Shown here piece after piece: positions 1 through 12,872 of a stretch of 64,000 bases of DNA (position 1 is the stretch's first letter; each line of letters begins with the position of its first letter). The DNA is taken from the NCBI GenBank assembly GCA_027924645.1, contig BSBN01000888.1:18116501-18180500 (forward strand). Direction: 5' to 3'. The stretch is from Cunninghamia lanceolata (taxonomy: Eukaryota; Streptophyta; Pinopsida; Cupressales; Cupressaceae). The notes beneath the pieces were generated by a model, which was given only the letters and a program-made list of their open reading frames with translations, was not told the origin of the DNA and did no database searches. The position numbers and the translations under genes were made by a program.

Positions 1-2687
1 ATCAATTGATATGTACACCAAAAATTTGATGCATATTAAATTTAATATGTTACAATTTAGAAACCCTAGAAATATCAATTGATATCGATCATTATATGCA
101 AAGTGTAATTAAATAGGATTGTTATATGAATTTGATACATGATGTTTTGAATTATAAATTGAATGCATGTATGTAAATCAATGATAGTTATTACAAATCA
201 AATGCAATGTATTATTTTCAAACATGTATAAATATTTCTTAATGATAGTTATTTTAAACAATTCAAATGTTTCAAAATTTGTATTAATTCGAATTACAAA
301 ATGATTTATTTATTTATTTATATATTTCAAGTTTTAAATGAATAAATATTTTGCATTTAATATTTCAATGTGCATGTAATTAAATTTATATTTCTTTTTC
401 ATTATTGTAGCTAGTTTAGGTTTAGTCGTATTGAGATCATTTACTATCTAACATGATTTCTTACTAGAAAATTATTGAAAAATGAATCTCCATCTACTAA
501 AACAACTCCCACCTCAAAGTTCCCCACACCCCAACCCCCCCTCAACAAAAACCCCACCCACTCCATTTGATCAGGCTCACTTCCCAACAACGATAAATTA
601 GAACATAACCACTCTATACGAAAAAAAATATTTTATCCAAAATGAGACAAACATGTCCCCACATATTGCACATATTTCATCTTGGAAGAAAACCATTGTT
701 GATTTTGTTAGATCTATTTATACAGATCTAGATAGAATTTGTCTTTGGAGGGAGGAGTGGAGGACATTCTATTCAAATGGAATTTTCTATAAATAGATTC
801 TTGATTTATATATTTCTAATCATACCACAACCCTATCTTTTATTGATTGTTCAACAAATCAACCCACCCCTCCAAATAGAAAAAGAATGAAAATTACATG
901 GTGTAGGCTTCCTCAAATTGTAACAAACTTATGGGAGTAGTTTGGGATGGTATTTAACAATGTGCCACATGCCAATTCTAAGGTACCATTATATATTTTG
1001 ACAAAATTATGGGTTGAGCTTGAAATGGATTTAAAACCCAATTATTTTGACATCAAATAATTATAAGGTGTTGATGGTGGCATGTGATCTAGTATAGGCC
1101 AGAGGCATGTGTTGATCTAAATTGATGTGTGCCTGCTCCACCCATTGTTGATCTTTCTTCACTTGCTATTCCTACACCCATTCACCACCAAGTACTGGTA
1201 TTAGCATCAGGGAGTTGAGTATGCTCCTAGGAAACTTAACTAACCAAGCTACCCTAATGGTAGTTGAAGTCAATGCTAGAAAACATGGAGGAGATGGTGT
1301 TGCTCTTAGCACCTCATGAATGTCAACACCATTGCAATCTACAACCAATTTTTGTTAGAATTGCAATCACCCATGTTATGGTCTTGTTTGTGCATCCACA
1401 TTGGGGGCTATAGTAGAGGAGGAGACTTTCTTAGCTATACTCTTTGGTCCTCCTATAGAGGTATGCCACATTTTATGTACATGCTAATGTACATTAAAAT
1501 TAATAAATAGATATCTATTTTAAAATATCAATTATTAATTTATTTAATGAATTATATAATCTATTGTTTGGTGTAAATGAATGGCTTGACCACATCATCT
1601 CAGTTAGATCATTTGGTCCTAATGGCTATAAAACCTAGCACACCTTATGTGGTAGACAAATAAATTTCCCTTAACCGGCTATAGTTCATTAAATATGTTT
1701 AATTAGATTCAAAAAATTAGATACTACTTAATAATTATATTATAATTAAAATGTGAATCATTTTTATAGTAGATAGGAGGTTACGACACTTCCATGTTAG
1801 ACAAAACTTATGGTTTGGTGAGTTCTCCTCCAACATCAACTACTATGTCCAAGTCCTATATATTCATTGTTGAAAATATACATGTAGATATATATATATA
1901 GGATGATGGCACTATCAGGGCAATAGCAAGTCCTATCATTAATGAGTATAGATAAATTCACAAGGCATCCATAGCATTTTAGGTCCTACTACTAAATCAT
2001 ACATAATTTCTAGGTCTTTTATGGTTGTATTTTGTAAATATTCAAGCCTAATTCATGTTTTATTTAAATATAGAAATTAGCAGCTAAGAATTTTGGTAAA
2101 AAATTATAGCTATACTAAGGTAGCGGGGTTTGAGACATGATGAGAAGCATGTGGTATTTATGCACACAAGTATAGATTTAAATATTTAATTTCATGTTTT
2201 TTTTTTTAAAAATATTTCATTTAAATAATATGCTTGCAATTTTGACATTGATTTGTTTGAACCTTTTTGTCTTGTACTACTTGAGCCACCATCTATTTCG
2301 TGTGGAACTAAGAGGCCTCTTGAATTTGCTAATGATATAACGTAGAGTGTAATGTTGCATTTATTTAATGGACCATGACCATTCAATATTTATTTCATAG
2401 ACTATGACTATTTCAATATTTATCTCATAGACTATTTTAATATTTATCTCATAAACTATTTCTATTATTTTTTCATAGATAATTTTAGTATATATTTCAT
2501 AGACTATTTTACGTCCAAATTGTAAGTCATAATTCTAATGTGGCAACAAAAATACAATTAAACATTGATGTTCTAATTCTATTTCTAAGTTAAAATTACA
2601 ATTTCATGTCCTTATTGCATTTCCTAATTCTAATGTGATAGTCAAAATCACAACTCTTAAAGTCATAATTACAATTCTATGGCATAG
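1..2687. other. AT-rich intergenic DNA, no gene seen
   Basis: Strongly AT-rich sequence with short poly-A/T runs, a TA dinucleotide run near 1890 and a C-rich patch near 510-560. Open frames are short (60-70 codons), have no recognisable motif and have stops around them. The only internal structure I can support is the short tandem repeat listed separately. Confidence 0.6.
2391..2513. repeat. Degenerate ~24-bp tandem repeat, about five units
   Basis: Successive units share a core close to TTTCATAGACTATTTTAATA with changes and small length differences (23-30 bp). It sits in AT-rich DNA and looks like a decaying minisatellite. No coding role is visible. Confidence 0.6.
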
Positions 2688-3216
2688 ATGAAGGGATGGT
2701 TAGGTCATAAGCCTTTACTAAGACATCTAAGAGTTTTTGGTAGTGATGCATATGCACATGTGCCTAGGGAGAAGTGAACAAAGTTGCAGAACAAGTTTGT
2801 TAAGTATATCATCATTGGTCATACCTACAATGTGAAAGGATACAAGCTTTGGAATCTAGTTGCATAGAATGTAATTTATAGTGGAAGTGTTATTTTTAGA
2901 GAAATTAAGCCTTCTTTTGTTCTCTTGTAGCTAGAGAAAACCAAATAGAAGAAAGATGTGATTTATCTTTTTTCAACGCTTGAGATAGTTGAATTGAGGC
3001 CCCAAGATAGACAAGAAGTTGAGGAGATCTCATCATGATTTAAATCTTTAAAAGAGGAGGAAGAACCTCCACCTCAACTTGTCTGAAGGTCTACAAGTAG
3101 CAAACAATCACATGAAAGGTATGGGTATTCTCTGGATGATTGGAGATATATATTTGTTTTGAATATTAACATCAAGGAATTTGGATCTACATAAGAGGCA
3201 TTAGGCATAAACGATG
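2688..3216 (+). pseudogene. Ty1/copia polyprotein remnant (integrase C-terminus to RT), left part
   Basis: Conceptual translation on the plus strand gives the copia block with KPLLRHLRVFGSDAYAHVP, then a GYKLWN segment and an FREIKPSF segment. Further on is ERYGYSLDDW, the region just before copia reverse transcriptase. Several in-frame stops interrupt it (for example after the REK of the first block), so it is dead. It ends abruptly where element A begins at 3217, and matching downstream sequence resumes at 36768. The upstream part of the copia element is not recognisable. It is the oldest layer of the nest. Confidence 0.8.
3212..3216. repeat. Target-site duplication of element A, left copy
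   Basis: CGATG immediately before the LTR. The partner CAATG is at 36763-36767 with one transition. It lies inside copia-derived coding sequence that continues on the other side. Confidence 0.8.
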
Positions 3217-5788
3217 TGTTGGGACCGAAATTTGGTTCCAATTTTAGTCAAAATTTTATGCTCACATCATAAAATTTTTGATTGCTGCACCAGTAAAAGA
3301 ACAAGATAAAGTGCTATAGAACATCATTCCAAGATTAAATATTCCTATTTCAATGGACATAATGGTGGAGATAACACATGGGATATCAAGTTAATTATTA
3401 CCACTGAAAGAGGGCAAAGATAACATATCGGCAGGATCATGGTTATCGGCGAAGATAGTTTAATTTATACTGATTTTATACCTCTCACCGATGGAGCTTC
3501 AAGAAATACACAAAAGTAAGTATCAGCGTAAGATTGATCATCGGGAAGAAAATCTCAAAGGTTACCGATGAACTAAGTGATACCAATGAATTTTGTCAGA
3601 AGGAGAGTTACCAAGTCATGCCGATCGGTAAGAGATATTACTATCAGTGAATGCTTTACAAAACCCCCCGACATTGTAGATCATACTGATGGAGTATTTC
3701 AATGAAACTCTCATTGAAGCATCCTATGGAATCGAAGGAGATAATAAGCATCGGCAGGACATGAGCATCGGAATAAACATTTAATAGGTCTTCGATACTC
3801 CAGTGTCTTGGCGAAATAACAAAAGGCACTTTCGGTATGAGTCACACCAATATACATATCCATCGGCATAGCTAAACAGGTCGGAATGAAATATATATGT
3901 CTTACCAACTCACAGGTCACAGCGATAAAAGTGTTGGTGACACTTCAGCAAATTCTCTCTAATGAAAGATACTAAGTGGCCATCGGGGAGATAAACATTG
4001 TCGGGTGACTTAAAAAAGATTACCCCAATGGTATATCTCACTCCGATAGACATGAGGATTACACACATTGATAAGAAGTCTCACAAATAACTATATTGGC
4101 AAAACGTTAAGAAAGTCCTTCTAATAAAAGATATAAAGTGGCCATCGAGAAGATGATAAGAATTGGATAAACATAGATATGCTATCCTGATGGCATTGAT
4201 CGCCCTGATAACACTTATTGTCATGGATGTCGGTAAGACTCTCATCGATAGTCATATCGGTGACACTCAAGAGATTGGGAAAGACTAATTTTCTCACATT
4301 GATGTAAAGTGTCTTGCCGACGCAAAATATAGGAACCCTAAAAACAACATTTAAATTTGAATGGTTAATATACTTTTCTAACATTTGAAAAATGGGTTTT
4401 ATGCAAGATATTCATAGTGGGGATCAAACCATAAAATACCCACGAAAGGAGTTTGAGCAACTGACAAATCATCGATAAAGGGAGAAATTACTTCAATAAA
4501 TACATTTGTTCAAAAAAATCTATTTGGATTGTTTGATCATACATTAATTTGTGTTTTATTTGGTCTTTGTAGGATAATAAAGGAAGCCTCGAAGGAGATT
4601 AAGTAGAATTGTAGTTGAAGATCTTTTTTTGATTATGAGATGGTTATCTGTCTGATGATTAAGACGACTGTTAATCTTTCTAAATTTGTTTGTTTAAATA
4701 AATATTGTTGTTTGGTTATCAACTATCACAATGATTGTAACTGGTCTGAAGCTTGTATGCCTCTCTTTATAAGAGATGACCAAGACCAGAAAGAGGGATA
4801 TTATTAGATGAGAGATAAGAGATAGGAGAGAGAATAGGAAGAAACATTATAGATTAGATTTGAACTACACTGCTAGTTCATTTTTAATATATTTTTATCT
4901 TTGGTAGACCATGTGCAAGCTTTCTCTGATGGAATCAAGTCTGTAAGGATGAAGAAGTGACTACAAATTTTGGTATGAACTATCTGTTAAATTCATTCAA
5001 TTATATGATTGTCTCCTTTCAATGTTTTCTCTGTTATTCAATTTGAGTTATCAAGTATATCTTCAAGTTGTCTATACACATTTGTTGTTATAGTGTGATG
5101 AGATTAATTGGTTTTTGCTTCCAGAATTAAATCCTTTAAATCTATCATAGTAATTGTGAAGGCATTGTCATGGATCTGTAAGAATAGTCATATAATTAGG
5201 GTTTGTATTCTGTCTCCAGTTTTTGATAAATCTGTTACAATTGTAGTATTATTCTAATAGGCTCCTTCAAGCAAGGATTAAATCCTTTTAGATGAATGTA
5301 GGTAATTTTATTTTGTCAATTGGATATATAAGTATGGAATATTAACTACTTCCTTACAGGGTTGTACAAGTTACATACCTATTCTTTCATGCCAGGTAGT
5401 TCAAGTTTTTACCGAACAAATAGTCATTTGTTTCATAATCATACTGACTCTATATTCAATAAGGCACTAGTCTAATATTTTCATTATTACTTATCCAATT
5501 TCATTTTAGATTTACTTAGTTAGATTGCATTATTGTTTTAGCATTACAATTTAGATTATTCTTAGAATTAACTTGTCTTTTTTCTATTTTATAACTTGTA
5601 CCATTATAAATAGCTAGATTGATTCTAATCTTTATCTACTTTATTAATTAGAGGTTTACCCACCTAGGTCTGGCAGAGCCTGAAGCGAAGGGGGTTTAGC
5701 CATATCTACCCCATGCCAATTAGCCAAAAATGTCAATAGAGCCTGGCACCCTCTTAGGGATAACAACCTGCATTTTTAAGACCTAACA
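3217..5788 (+). repeat. 5' LTR of element A (2572 bp)
   Basis: Starts TGTTGGGACC and ends GACCTAACA. It matches 12873-14233 plus 35559-36762 along its length. A TATA-like TTTATAAG near 4767-4775 is a candidate core promoter, placing transcription start near 4800. Unlike element B's LTR it has no long ORF. The sequence is rich in short ATCGG and GATCGG motifs. Confidence 0.9.
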
Positions 5789-5812
5789 TAATTGGCAACT
5801 CAAATAGGGACA
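5789..5812 (+). other. Primer-binding-site region of element A
   Basis: Directly after the LTR the sequence reads TAATTGGCAACTCAAATAGG and continues GACA. It is alignable with the same place in element B (ATTGG, then CT, then AGGG and CAAC shared). The TGG start fits a tRNA 3'-CCA, but I cannot name the tRNA. A separate TGGCGACTCT lies at 5926-5935 in the leader. Confidence 0.5.
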
Positions 5813-5902
5813 ACACATAGAGAAACCTGGTAGTAGACCATGTTATTAGAGTCAGAGAATTAAAACGTATAACTCTACTGGTGGAAGGAAAAACCCAGAA
5901 GA

Positions 5903-8251
5903 TTGATTAGTCCTCTAAATAGAGGTGGCGACTCTACACTAAACCTAAATTGCTTTTCTGATAAAAGTGTCATAATGGATGGTAGGAGATCTAAAGCTGA
6001 TGGTAAAAAACTACAATCATCCCCATCTTTAAAGGCTCCTACTAAGAAGACTGGGATATCAAGTCAGTGTTGTAATACTAATGACCAAATCTCTCCAGAT
6101 GATACCTCAGAACAGACACTAATAATTCATAATAGCTTCACTCCCTTGCATGAATCAGATGAATTCCAATCCAACAATTAGTATACTCAGTCTAATCATA
6201 AGAGATCTGATGATGTCCTTGCACAATACAAACCCTCCTTTTAGGAACAGCTTGAACATCAAGCTCAGATTGAGAAAGAGATAGAACAAAAACAAGTAGA
6301 ACATGACTACCAAGCATCACTGCAACAGGGTGAAGAAGCTCAATATGAATTCATAGATTAGGTAACATCCATGTAAATCCTTAATAGTCAGCTAGAAGAC
6401 ATGAGAACTGAGGATCAGGTGCAGCAAGAGGTGCTTAAATTACAAAAAAAAATTAAGTTGGCTAGATTGAAAGAAGAGGAAGTAAAGATGAAACAAGAAC
6501 TACAACAAATAGAATCTAGAACTAATGTAACCAGTTCAAAGTATGTGCCTCCCCATAGGCAGGGTGGACATGTTCAAATGAGCAATCAAATAGGGTTACA
6601 TCAAAATGCAAGTAGTTCACATACTTTAGCAGTGCCACATGTTAGCCATGCTCAACAAAATATTCTACCTCAAAATCTAAGACCGTCCAATGCACACAAC
6701 CCATCTCAGCATATAGCTAATCCTCATCCACCACCTGGTCATCACCATATTCCACCTCACCATCAAAATGTAAACACGGCATCCCACAATACATACAATA
6801 ATCCTCCTCTACAAAATAGGCAAATAGAAAGACCTCCACCTACAAATATTGGGAATGTACACCAACAATATCCACCACCAGGGCATGGACATAACAATCA
6901 GTATAAGCAACCTCCCCCACAATAGAATATGTATTATCAGCAATATGCTTAACCTAATATGTATCCACAACCTCCATTTGGATATCAATATTATCCACCA
7001 TACCCAAATATGCCACTTCCTAATCCTACGAGTATGGCCAGACAATTTGATTTAACTGGGTATCAGCTATATCCTTATCCCGTGGATAATAGTTGGAGGA
7101 ACAATGTGCCTAAGTTTACAGGAAGCAGTGAATTGACTGCTGAAGAACATATCAAATGATTCAATGCTTTTATACAGGATATTGGCAATGAATATGAGGA
7201 TATAAAAATGAAACTGTTTATGATATCTCTTACTAATGAAGCAAGAGATTGGATAAATAGCTTACCAGACACTTCAATATATTCCTTAAGAGACTTCCAC
7301 AATCAATTTTTAGAACAATTTGGAAATCAATGTGCTCTAGAATTTGCTCTTCATGAATTAATAACTATTCAAAAGTATCAAAATGAACAGGTGTATGATT
7401 TTAATTTGAGATTCACTAAACTATATAATAAGGTCCCACAAGAATCCAAATTGAACAACCAAGTAGCCCTTAGCGTATACTTGAAAGCATTTGACTCGAA
7501 GACAGGTTATGAACTCAGGGGCAAAAGTCCTAGAACTTTGGCAGAAGCACAAAAAATGGCTCTCACCATTGAAAACAATAAAAAGGCTGTTGGGATGATC
7601 GAAAAAAGAGATAATATAAGAGTTCCTCAAAATTATAATCCTCCTGCAAACAAAGAAGAATACTCACATAAAAATGAAAGGCCAAGACTCCATGATATGC
7701 CATATCATATGAACTGGAAAGATGGAAAGCCCTTGGATACTAATAGGAGACATAACTATGGAAAAGACACTCCTGACCCTTTGAAGAAAAATGGAGTCCA
7801 TATGATAGAAACTGCTCCATGGTGTATGCCCTGTAATTTACCACACTCCCCTAATTATTGTGTGGTAGCGCAATCAATACAAAAAGATGAGACATCTTAT
7901 AACCCTAAGATGGATCATCACACTATAAATATGTTGGGTATCACACCTTTCACTATTGAAGAAGATTATTTGTCCGGTGAGGAAGCACGGTATGAATATG
8001 ATGTAGGAGCACAAAAATATAATGTGAACTTAGGAGGACAAGAAGTATTTTCCGACCATGAAGAAAACTTAGGAAATTGTGGATATGACCCTAATATAGC
8101 ACAAAGCTACAATCAGCGAAAACCTTCTGAGGTAGAAAGAAAAGACTTAACAATGACTGCAGTAGCACAAGCCAAGAGTAATTACAACCTGAGAAATAGG
8201 ACAGTCAATGTTGAAAAGGGAACTCCCAGAAGTATATTTATAAAAAATTAG
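5903..8251 (+). pseudogene. gag of element A (degenerate)
   Basis: All segments lie in one frame, broken by stops near 6180, 6242, 6359, 6374, 6923, 6950 and 7157. In order, the translation shows a basic, polar N-terminus, a charged coiled-coil-like helix (about 6400-6520) and a His/Pro/Asn-rich linker (about 6540-7020). A capsid-like core with the retrotransposon signature YDFNLRFTKLYNKVP follows (7100-7600). A short zinc-knuckle-like motif of pattern C-x2-C-x3-H-x4-C lies near 7826-7860, one residue shorter than the classic knuckle before the His. It would package the element RNA in virus-like particles. Confidence 0.8.
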
Positions 8252-8542
8252 ACTTCTGGTAAAAATGATAAAACTGAGAAAACACCTCATGATATACCTC
8301 CCATTGACACACCAAACAAAAAGAAGGACGGCACAAAAACTGAAGAAAAGGGACAAACAAAAGTTAATGGGTCAGAATTAAACATAAATCCCTCATTTGA
8401 TATTGCTCAAGCTATTTCACAAATGAAAGTATCTGTGCCACTTCTAGAAATGATGAAGGTGGAAAAATATAAAAATATAGTGGTGAAGATGATATCAAAT
8501 GTATAAAACCAAAAACCTGAACAACATAGTCCCAAAATAAAT

Positions 8543-8905
8543 ATGCAACAAGAATCTATCAAGAGACCTGAGGTATACCTGGGTGAAACATTAATGAAAA
8601 ATCCATCTCAAGTAGATCCATTCTATATTACCTTGCTGATAAACAACAAATTAGTCAGGAATTGCATGCTTGATTCAGGAGCAGCAATAAACATAATTCC
8701 CATGGCTATTATGAAAAAGTTAGGAATGTGGGTGGATACTACATTTGGTAAATGTTATGCAATGGATAATAGATCTGTCCCAGTTGTTGGAATCATGAAA
8801 GATGTTGAAATAAAATTAGCATCTCATCCTGAAGCCTCCTATAAAATTGACATCACTGTGGTAGATATCCCACCCAACTATGGAATGTTGTTATCTAGAC
8901 AATAG
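8543..8905 (+). pseudogene. Aspartic protease domain of element A pol
   Basis: The translation has CMLDSGAAINIIPMAIMKKL, the retropepsin active-site D-S-G followed by the usual I/V-x-P segment, and ends NYGMLLSRQ. It is followed in frame by a TAG where related elements have Trp or Gln (element B reads LLSRDW here). The protein would mature the polyprotein. The core motif is intact; stops on both sides isolate it. The frame is the same as gag, so gag and pol were one polyprotein. Confidence 0.85.
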
Positions 8906-8911
8906 ATTGCC

Positions 8912-9742
8912 ATGGTAGGAGGAAGTGTGCAACTAGATTTATCCTATGCTACTATCCCATTGGGAACACAGGCAATTAAACTCTATAGGGAGCCAAGGTA
9001 TAATAGCACTATAGAGAAACTTGATCCAAATCAAATGATTTGTTTCTGTGACATTGACTTTAGTACATTTAGGGTGGAAGAACAGTCTAAACTGCATAAT
9101 ACGGACCTAATTCACCATGAGGCCCAACTTGATGAAAATGTTGTATGGACCATGTATTTTGATGGTGCATGCAGCAAGGCAGGAAATGGAGCTGGGGTGT
9201 TGTTTATATCACCATCAGGGAAAACATTCAAATATTCTTTTTCTCTGAATTTTGAATGCACAAATAACATAGCTGAATATGAAGCAGTCTTAATTGGGCT
9301 AAACATTGCTAGAAAACGCAAAATCAAATTGTTAGCAGTGTATGGAGATTCTGAATTGATTATTTCACAAGTCAAAGGTAAATATTCTTCAATAAACAAA
9401 AGACTGAAACAATATAGAAATGCAGTTATAGATGATATAGAATTGTTTGATGTTTTTTCCTTAAGTTGGATAGATAGGTCAAAAAATATAATGGCTGACT
9501 TCCTTGCAAACATAGCTGTGAAAAGGGATGACATTACCTTGACAGGTATTTTAAAAGTTGAGCTGAAAACAAGACCAACTATCCCAGACAACATATATAA
9601 CTGGCAGGTTTTTGATAGTGATGCTGACTTACTCAAATTTTTGCATTGTGTAGATCAATATGAGAATCAAGAGATTGATCTTAATGCTTTTGTTGAGAAG
9701 AATGATGGTAAAGAGACTTTATTTGGGAAAGAAATTATCTAG
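8912..9742 (+). pseudogene. Archaeal-type RNase H of element A, upstream of RT
   Basis: After a linker, residues about 78-215 show MYFDGACSK (first catalytic Asp), NNIAEYEAVLIGL (catalytic Glu) and VYGDSELIISQVKG (catalytic Asp), followed by YRNAV and SRSKNIMADFLA-like sequence. This is the fold of the additional aRNH domain of plant Tat elements. In the Tat elements I know it follows RT and the ordinary RNase H; here it precedes RT. The frame is continuous with the protease except for one TAG. It ends at TAG 9740. It would degrade the RNA strand of the RNA:DNA hybrid in reverse transcription. Confidence 0.85.
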
Positions 9743-10846
9743 CTTAAAACCAATAAAATTCTAAAAGGTTTAGTAGCATTAGAGAGAGTTTTTGATGCGA
9801 ATGATCGATCCATTTCCAAAGAAGTAACAATAAAGGAAGATGATGTGGAAGAAATAAATTTGGGAATTGAATTATCACCTAAAAAGGTCTACATTGGAAA
9901 TAAAATAACCCGTGCAATCAGAAGCATGTTAATTACATTATTGAGAAAATATAAACATGTGTTTGCCTGGTCTTATGATGATCTTAGAGCATATAGGGAA
10001 GATTTGTTCCAACACAAAATTCCACTTAAATATGATGCTAAGCCCTTTAGACAAAAATAAAGACCCATCAACCCAATGTTAGAACCAAAAATGTATGAGG
10101 AACTTACAAAACTCAGGGAAGCTGGCATAATTAAACCTATTAGGCATTCATCCTAGGTCTCAAATTTAGTTCCTATTAGGAAGAAGAATGGAGATATTAG
10201 ACTTTATGTCGATTTTAGGAATTTGAATACTTCTTCCTTAAAATATAACTATCTGTTACCCAATATGGAAGCTTTAATGCAAAGAGTTACTAGTTGTGAG
10301 TTATTATCCATGATGGATGGGTTCTCTGGATACAACCAAGTAAAGGTTAAAGAATCTGAACAATATAAGACAGCCTTTACAACCCCATGGGGAACTTATG
10401 TATACTTGAGAATGCCATTTGGCCTTACAAATGCTGGAGCCACGTTCCAGAGGGCAATGGATGTTGGTTTTGCAGGTTTAATAAATGATATCATGGCTGT
10501 ATATTAGGATGACCTTACTGCATACTCAAAAAAGGCTGAGGATCATGTGAATCACCTTGAGAAGGTATTTATTAGAGCATTAGAATATGGGGTTTCCCTA
10601 AACCCCAAAAAATGCAAATTTGTAGTTACAGAAGGGAAATTGCTTGGGCATATAGTATCCAAAGATGGAGTTCGGATTGATCCTGAAAGAGTAGATGCAA
10701 TAGGTAAAGTTCCTATCCCAAGGACAATCAAGGCCATACAATCATTCTTTGGACAAATAAACTTTGTGAGAAGGTTTATACCAAACTTTGCAGAAATAAT
10801 TAACCCTATATCTAGAATGTTGAAGAAAAATGTGAAGGTTAGTTGA
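9743..10846 (+). pseudogene. Reverse transcriptase domain of element A
   Basis: Translation from about 9845 includes YKHVFAWSYDDL, IPLKYDAKPFRQK, LVPIRKKNGDIRL, VDFRNLN, FSGYNQVKV, RMPFGLTNAGATFQRAMD and then Y-stop-DDLTAYSK, where element B has YMDDLTVFSK. In-frame stops fall at about 10058 (TAA), 10154 (TAG) and 10505 (TAG, immediately before the catalytic DD). Further motifs are NPKKCKFVVTEGKLLGHI and the thumb segment FFGQINFVRRFIPNF. Reading is lost near 10843 by a small indel. It is the polymerase for cDNA synthesis and is non-functional as seen. Confidence 0.9.
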
Positions 10847-11256
10847 CAGATGAATGCATAGAAGCTTTTGCATCCATAAAGAGAGCAATTAAAGAAGCTC
10901 CAGTGCTAAAATCTCCCAATTTTAATAAACCTTTCCAGATCTTTTCCTTTGCATCTTTTCATACAGTAGTGGCAGTTATGTTACAGAAGAATGAGGGTTA
11001 TGAGTAGCCTGTTTCTTTTTTCAGTAAATCACTCCAACATGCAGAACTTAACTATGATATTATAGAAAAACAAGCTTATGCATTGGTAAAAGTTGTCAAG
11101 GCATTTAGACCTTACTTGGTTGGGGCTAAGGTGGTAGCTTATGTACCAAATGTAGCAGTCAAGGATGTGTTCATGCAGAACAAGGTAACTAGAAAGAGAT
11201 GTATATGGATAAATTGACTTCAAGAGTTTGATATAAAAATTCAAATCACAAAACTA
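10847..11256 (+). pseudogene. Gypsy-type RNase H / connection domain of element A
   Basis: After a frameshift near 10843 the translation continues TDECIEAFASIKRAI, then PFQIFSFASFHTVVAVMLQK, LNYDIIEKQAYALVKVVKAF and LQEFDIKIQITKLVKGQGLA. The first catalytic Asp of the usual DAS motif is replaced (FSFASFH), and the second acidic residue is Gln (EKQ for EKE). It therefore looks like a structural, catalytically dead RNase H, matching the same losses in element B. Stops at about 11007 (TAG) and 11216 (TGA). Confidence 0.75.
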
Positions 11257-12624
11257 GTGAAGGGACAAGGGTTAGCAAAACTGATGACTGAAACAAATCT
11301 TGAGGCTGCCCACGTATTCAATATTGAAAATGAAGAGGACATGATAACAAGTATCAAGAAAACTCCTTGGTACACTGACATAGTGTATTACCTCAAGCAC
11401 ATGAGATGCCCTGAAGGATTTGATGATAATAAGAAAAGAACTTTAAAATTGCATGCTTCTAAATACGTGCTTATACAAGGAGACCTTTTTTGGAAAAATA
11501 ATGATGGTATCTTATTGTTTTGTTTAGATGAAGAGCAAGCTAAATCTGCTTTGAAAGAAATGCATCAGCGAGTGTGTGGTGGCCATTTCTCAGCTAAAAC
11601 CATAGCACACCAAATATTAAGGGTTGGTTATTATTGGCCTAAGGTTTTCAATGATGCTTATAATTTTACTAGGAAATGTGAAGCTTGTCAAAAATTCTCT
11701 AGAAAATTAAAATATCAAGGTGCATTACCCCTAAGACCTATGCAAGTTGATGCCCCATTTCACCAATGGGGAATTGACTTTATAGGAGAAATTATGGAAA
11801 AATCAAGTGGTAGCCACAGATGGATATTGGTGGCCACCGACTATTTCATGAAATGGGTAGAAGTAGTGCCCACTAAACAAGCAACCAACAAGGTTGTGAT
11901 TAACTTCCTATTGGAAAACATTTTAATTAGATTTGGGGCACCCTTGAGGCTTATAACTGACAATGGAATGTGTTTTAGATCGGATGAGTTTAAAATTTTT
12001 TGTAAATCTTATGGTATTATGATTTTATATTTTTCTCCTTACCACCCACAAGGTAATGGACAAGCTGAGTCCAGCAATAAAAGTATCCTAAAAATTATAA
12101 AGAGAATGTTGGATAACAATAAGAAAATTTGGGATTCTAAGTTGAGATTAGCACTATGGGCTGAGAGGATCACAGTGAAGAAAGCAATTGGCAAATCACC
12201 ATTTGAATTAGTATATGGAACTCATGCCAGACTCTTGATACACAACCTCTTGCTAGTGTGTAAGTTTATTCTCCAAGAGGATTTGAATGTCCCAGAACCA
12301 ATGGAGGAAAGGCTAGAACAGCTAATGGAGTTGAACGAAATGAGGGAACAAGCAATACAACAAAATAAGAAAATGCAAATGCAGATGAAGTACCTATATG
12401 ATAAAAAAGCTAAGGTCAAAAAATTTGAAATAGGTGACATAGTGCTTATTTGGAATGCCAGGTATCAAGAAAAGGGGAAGTATGGAAAATTCGATGCCCT
12501 GTGGATTGGACCTTTTGTCATAAATGGTAAGGTAGGGGAGGATTCATATTATGTATAGAACATGTCTAGTGAAGAGCAAGAACTGCCAGTACATGGGCAG
12601 TTTTGGAAACACTTCTTCCCTTAA
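11257..12624 (+). pseudogene. Integrase of element A
   Basis: A long open segment, 11257-12558, then TAG, then the same frame to TAA at 12622. It shows the zinc-binding H-H-C-C domain (HQRVCGGHFSAKTIAHQILR, then CEACQ) and catalytic core residues in GIDFIG, LITDNGMCF and GQAESSNKS, the D, D and E positions. The GPF-type C-terminal segment is KFDALWIGPFVI. The end, ELPVHGQFWKHFFP, aligns with the polyprotein end of element B. It would insert cDNA into the genome. It is the best preserved part of A's pol. Confidence 0.9.
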
Positions 12625-12872
12625 AAAGAACCTGAGAAAACAAAGAATTGCCAGTGCATGGACAATTCTGATTAAACTCTCCAAATGGTCTTTTCCAAGC
12701 AAAGTAGTTTAGAAGAATCAAATGACTTAAAGATATCTCTTATAAATGCTTTTTATAAAGAAATAATCTAGGATCTCCACACGTCATCAAATGAAGAAGG
12801 CATTGGTCTGCTCCCCAGATATCTATGATCTTGCAATGCCCACAAAGGGCATACATCCCCAGAACGAGCCAC
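12625..12872 (+). other. 3' untranslated internal region of element A
   Basis: A short stretch between the end of pol and the 3' LTR. It contains a partial repeat of the pol end (GAATTGCCAGTGCATGGACA at about 12645). No polypurine tract adjoins the LTR; instead it ends with CCCCAGAACGAGCCAC at 12857-12872, comparable with the motif at the same place in element B. Confidence 0.6.

Noticed and set aside
5903..6181. A separate small host gene before gag of element A
   Set aside because: It shares the frame of gag and directly follows the LTR and leader; better read as the gag N-terminus broken by stops.
9112..9636. 174-codon minus-strand ORF opposite the RNase H of element A
   Set aside because: Complement of a well-supported plus-strand domain.
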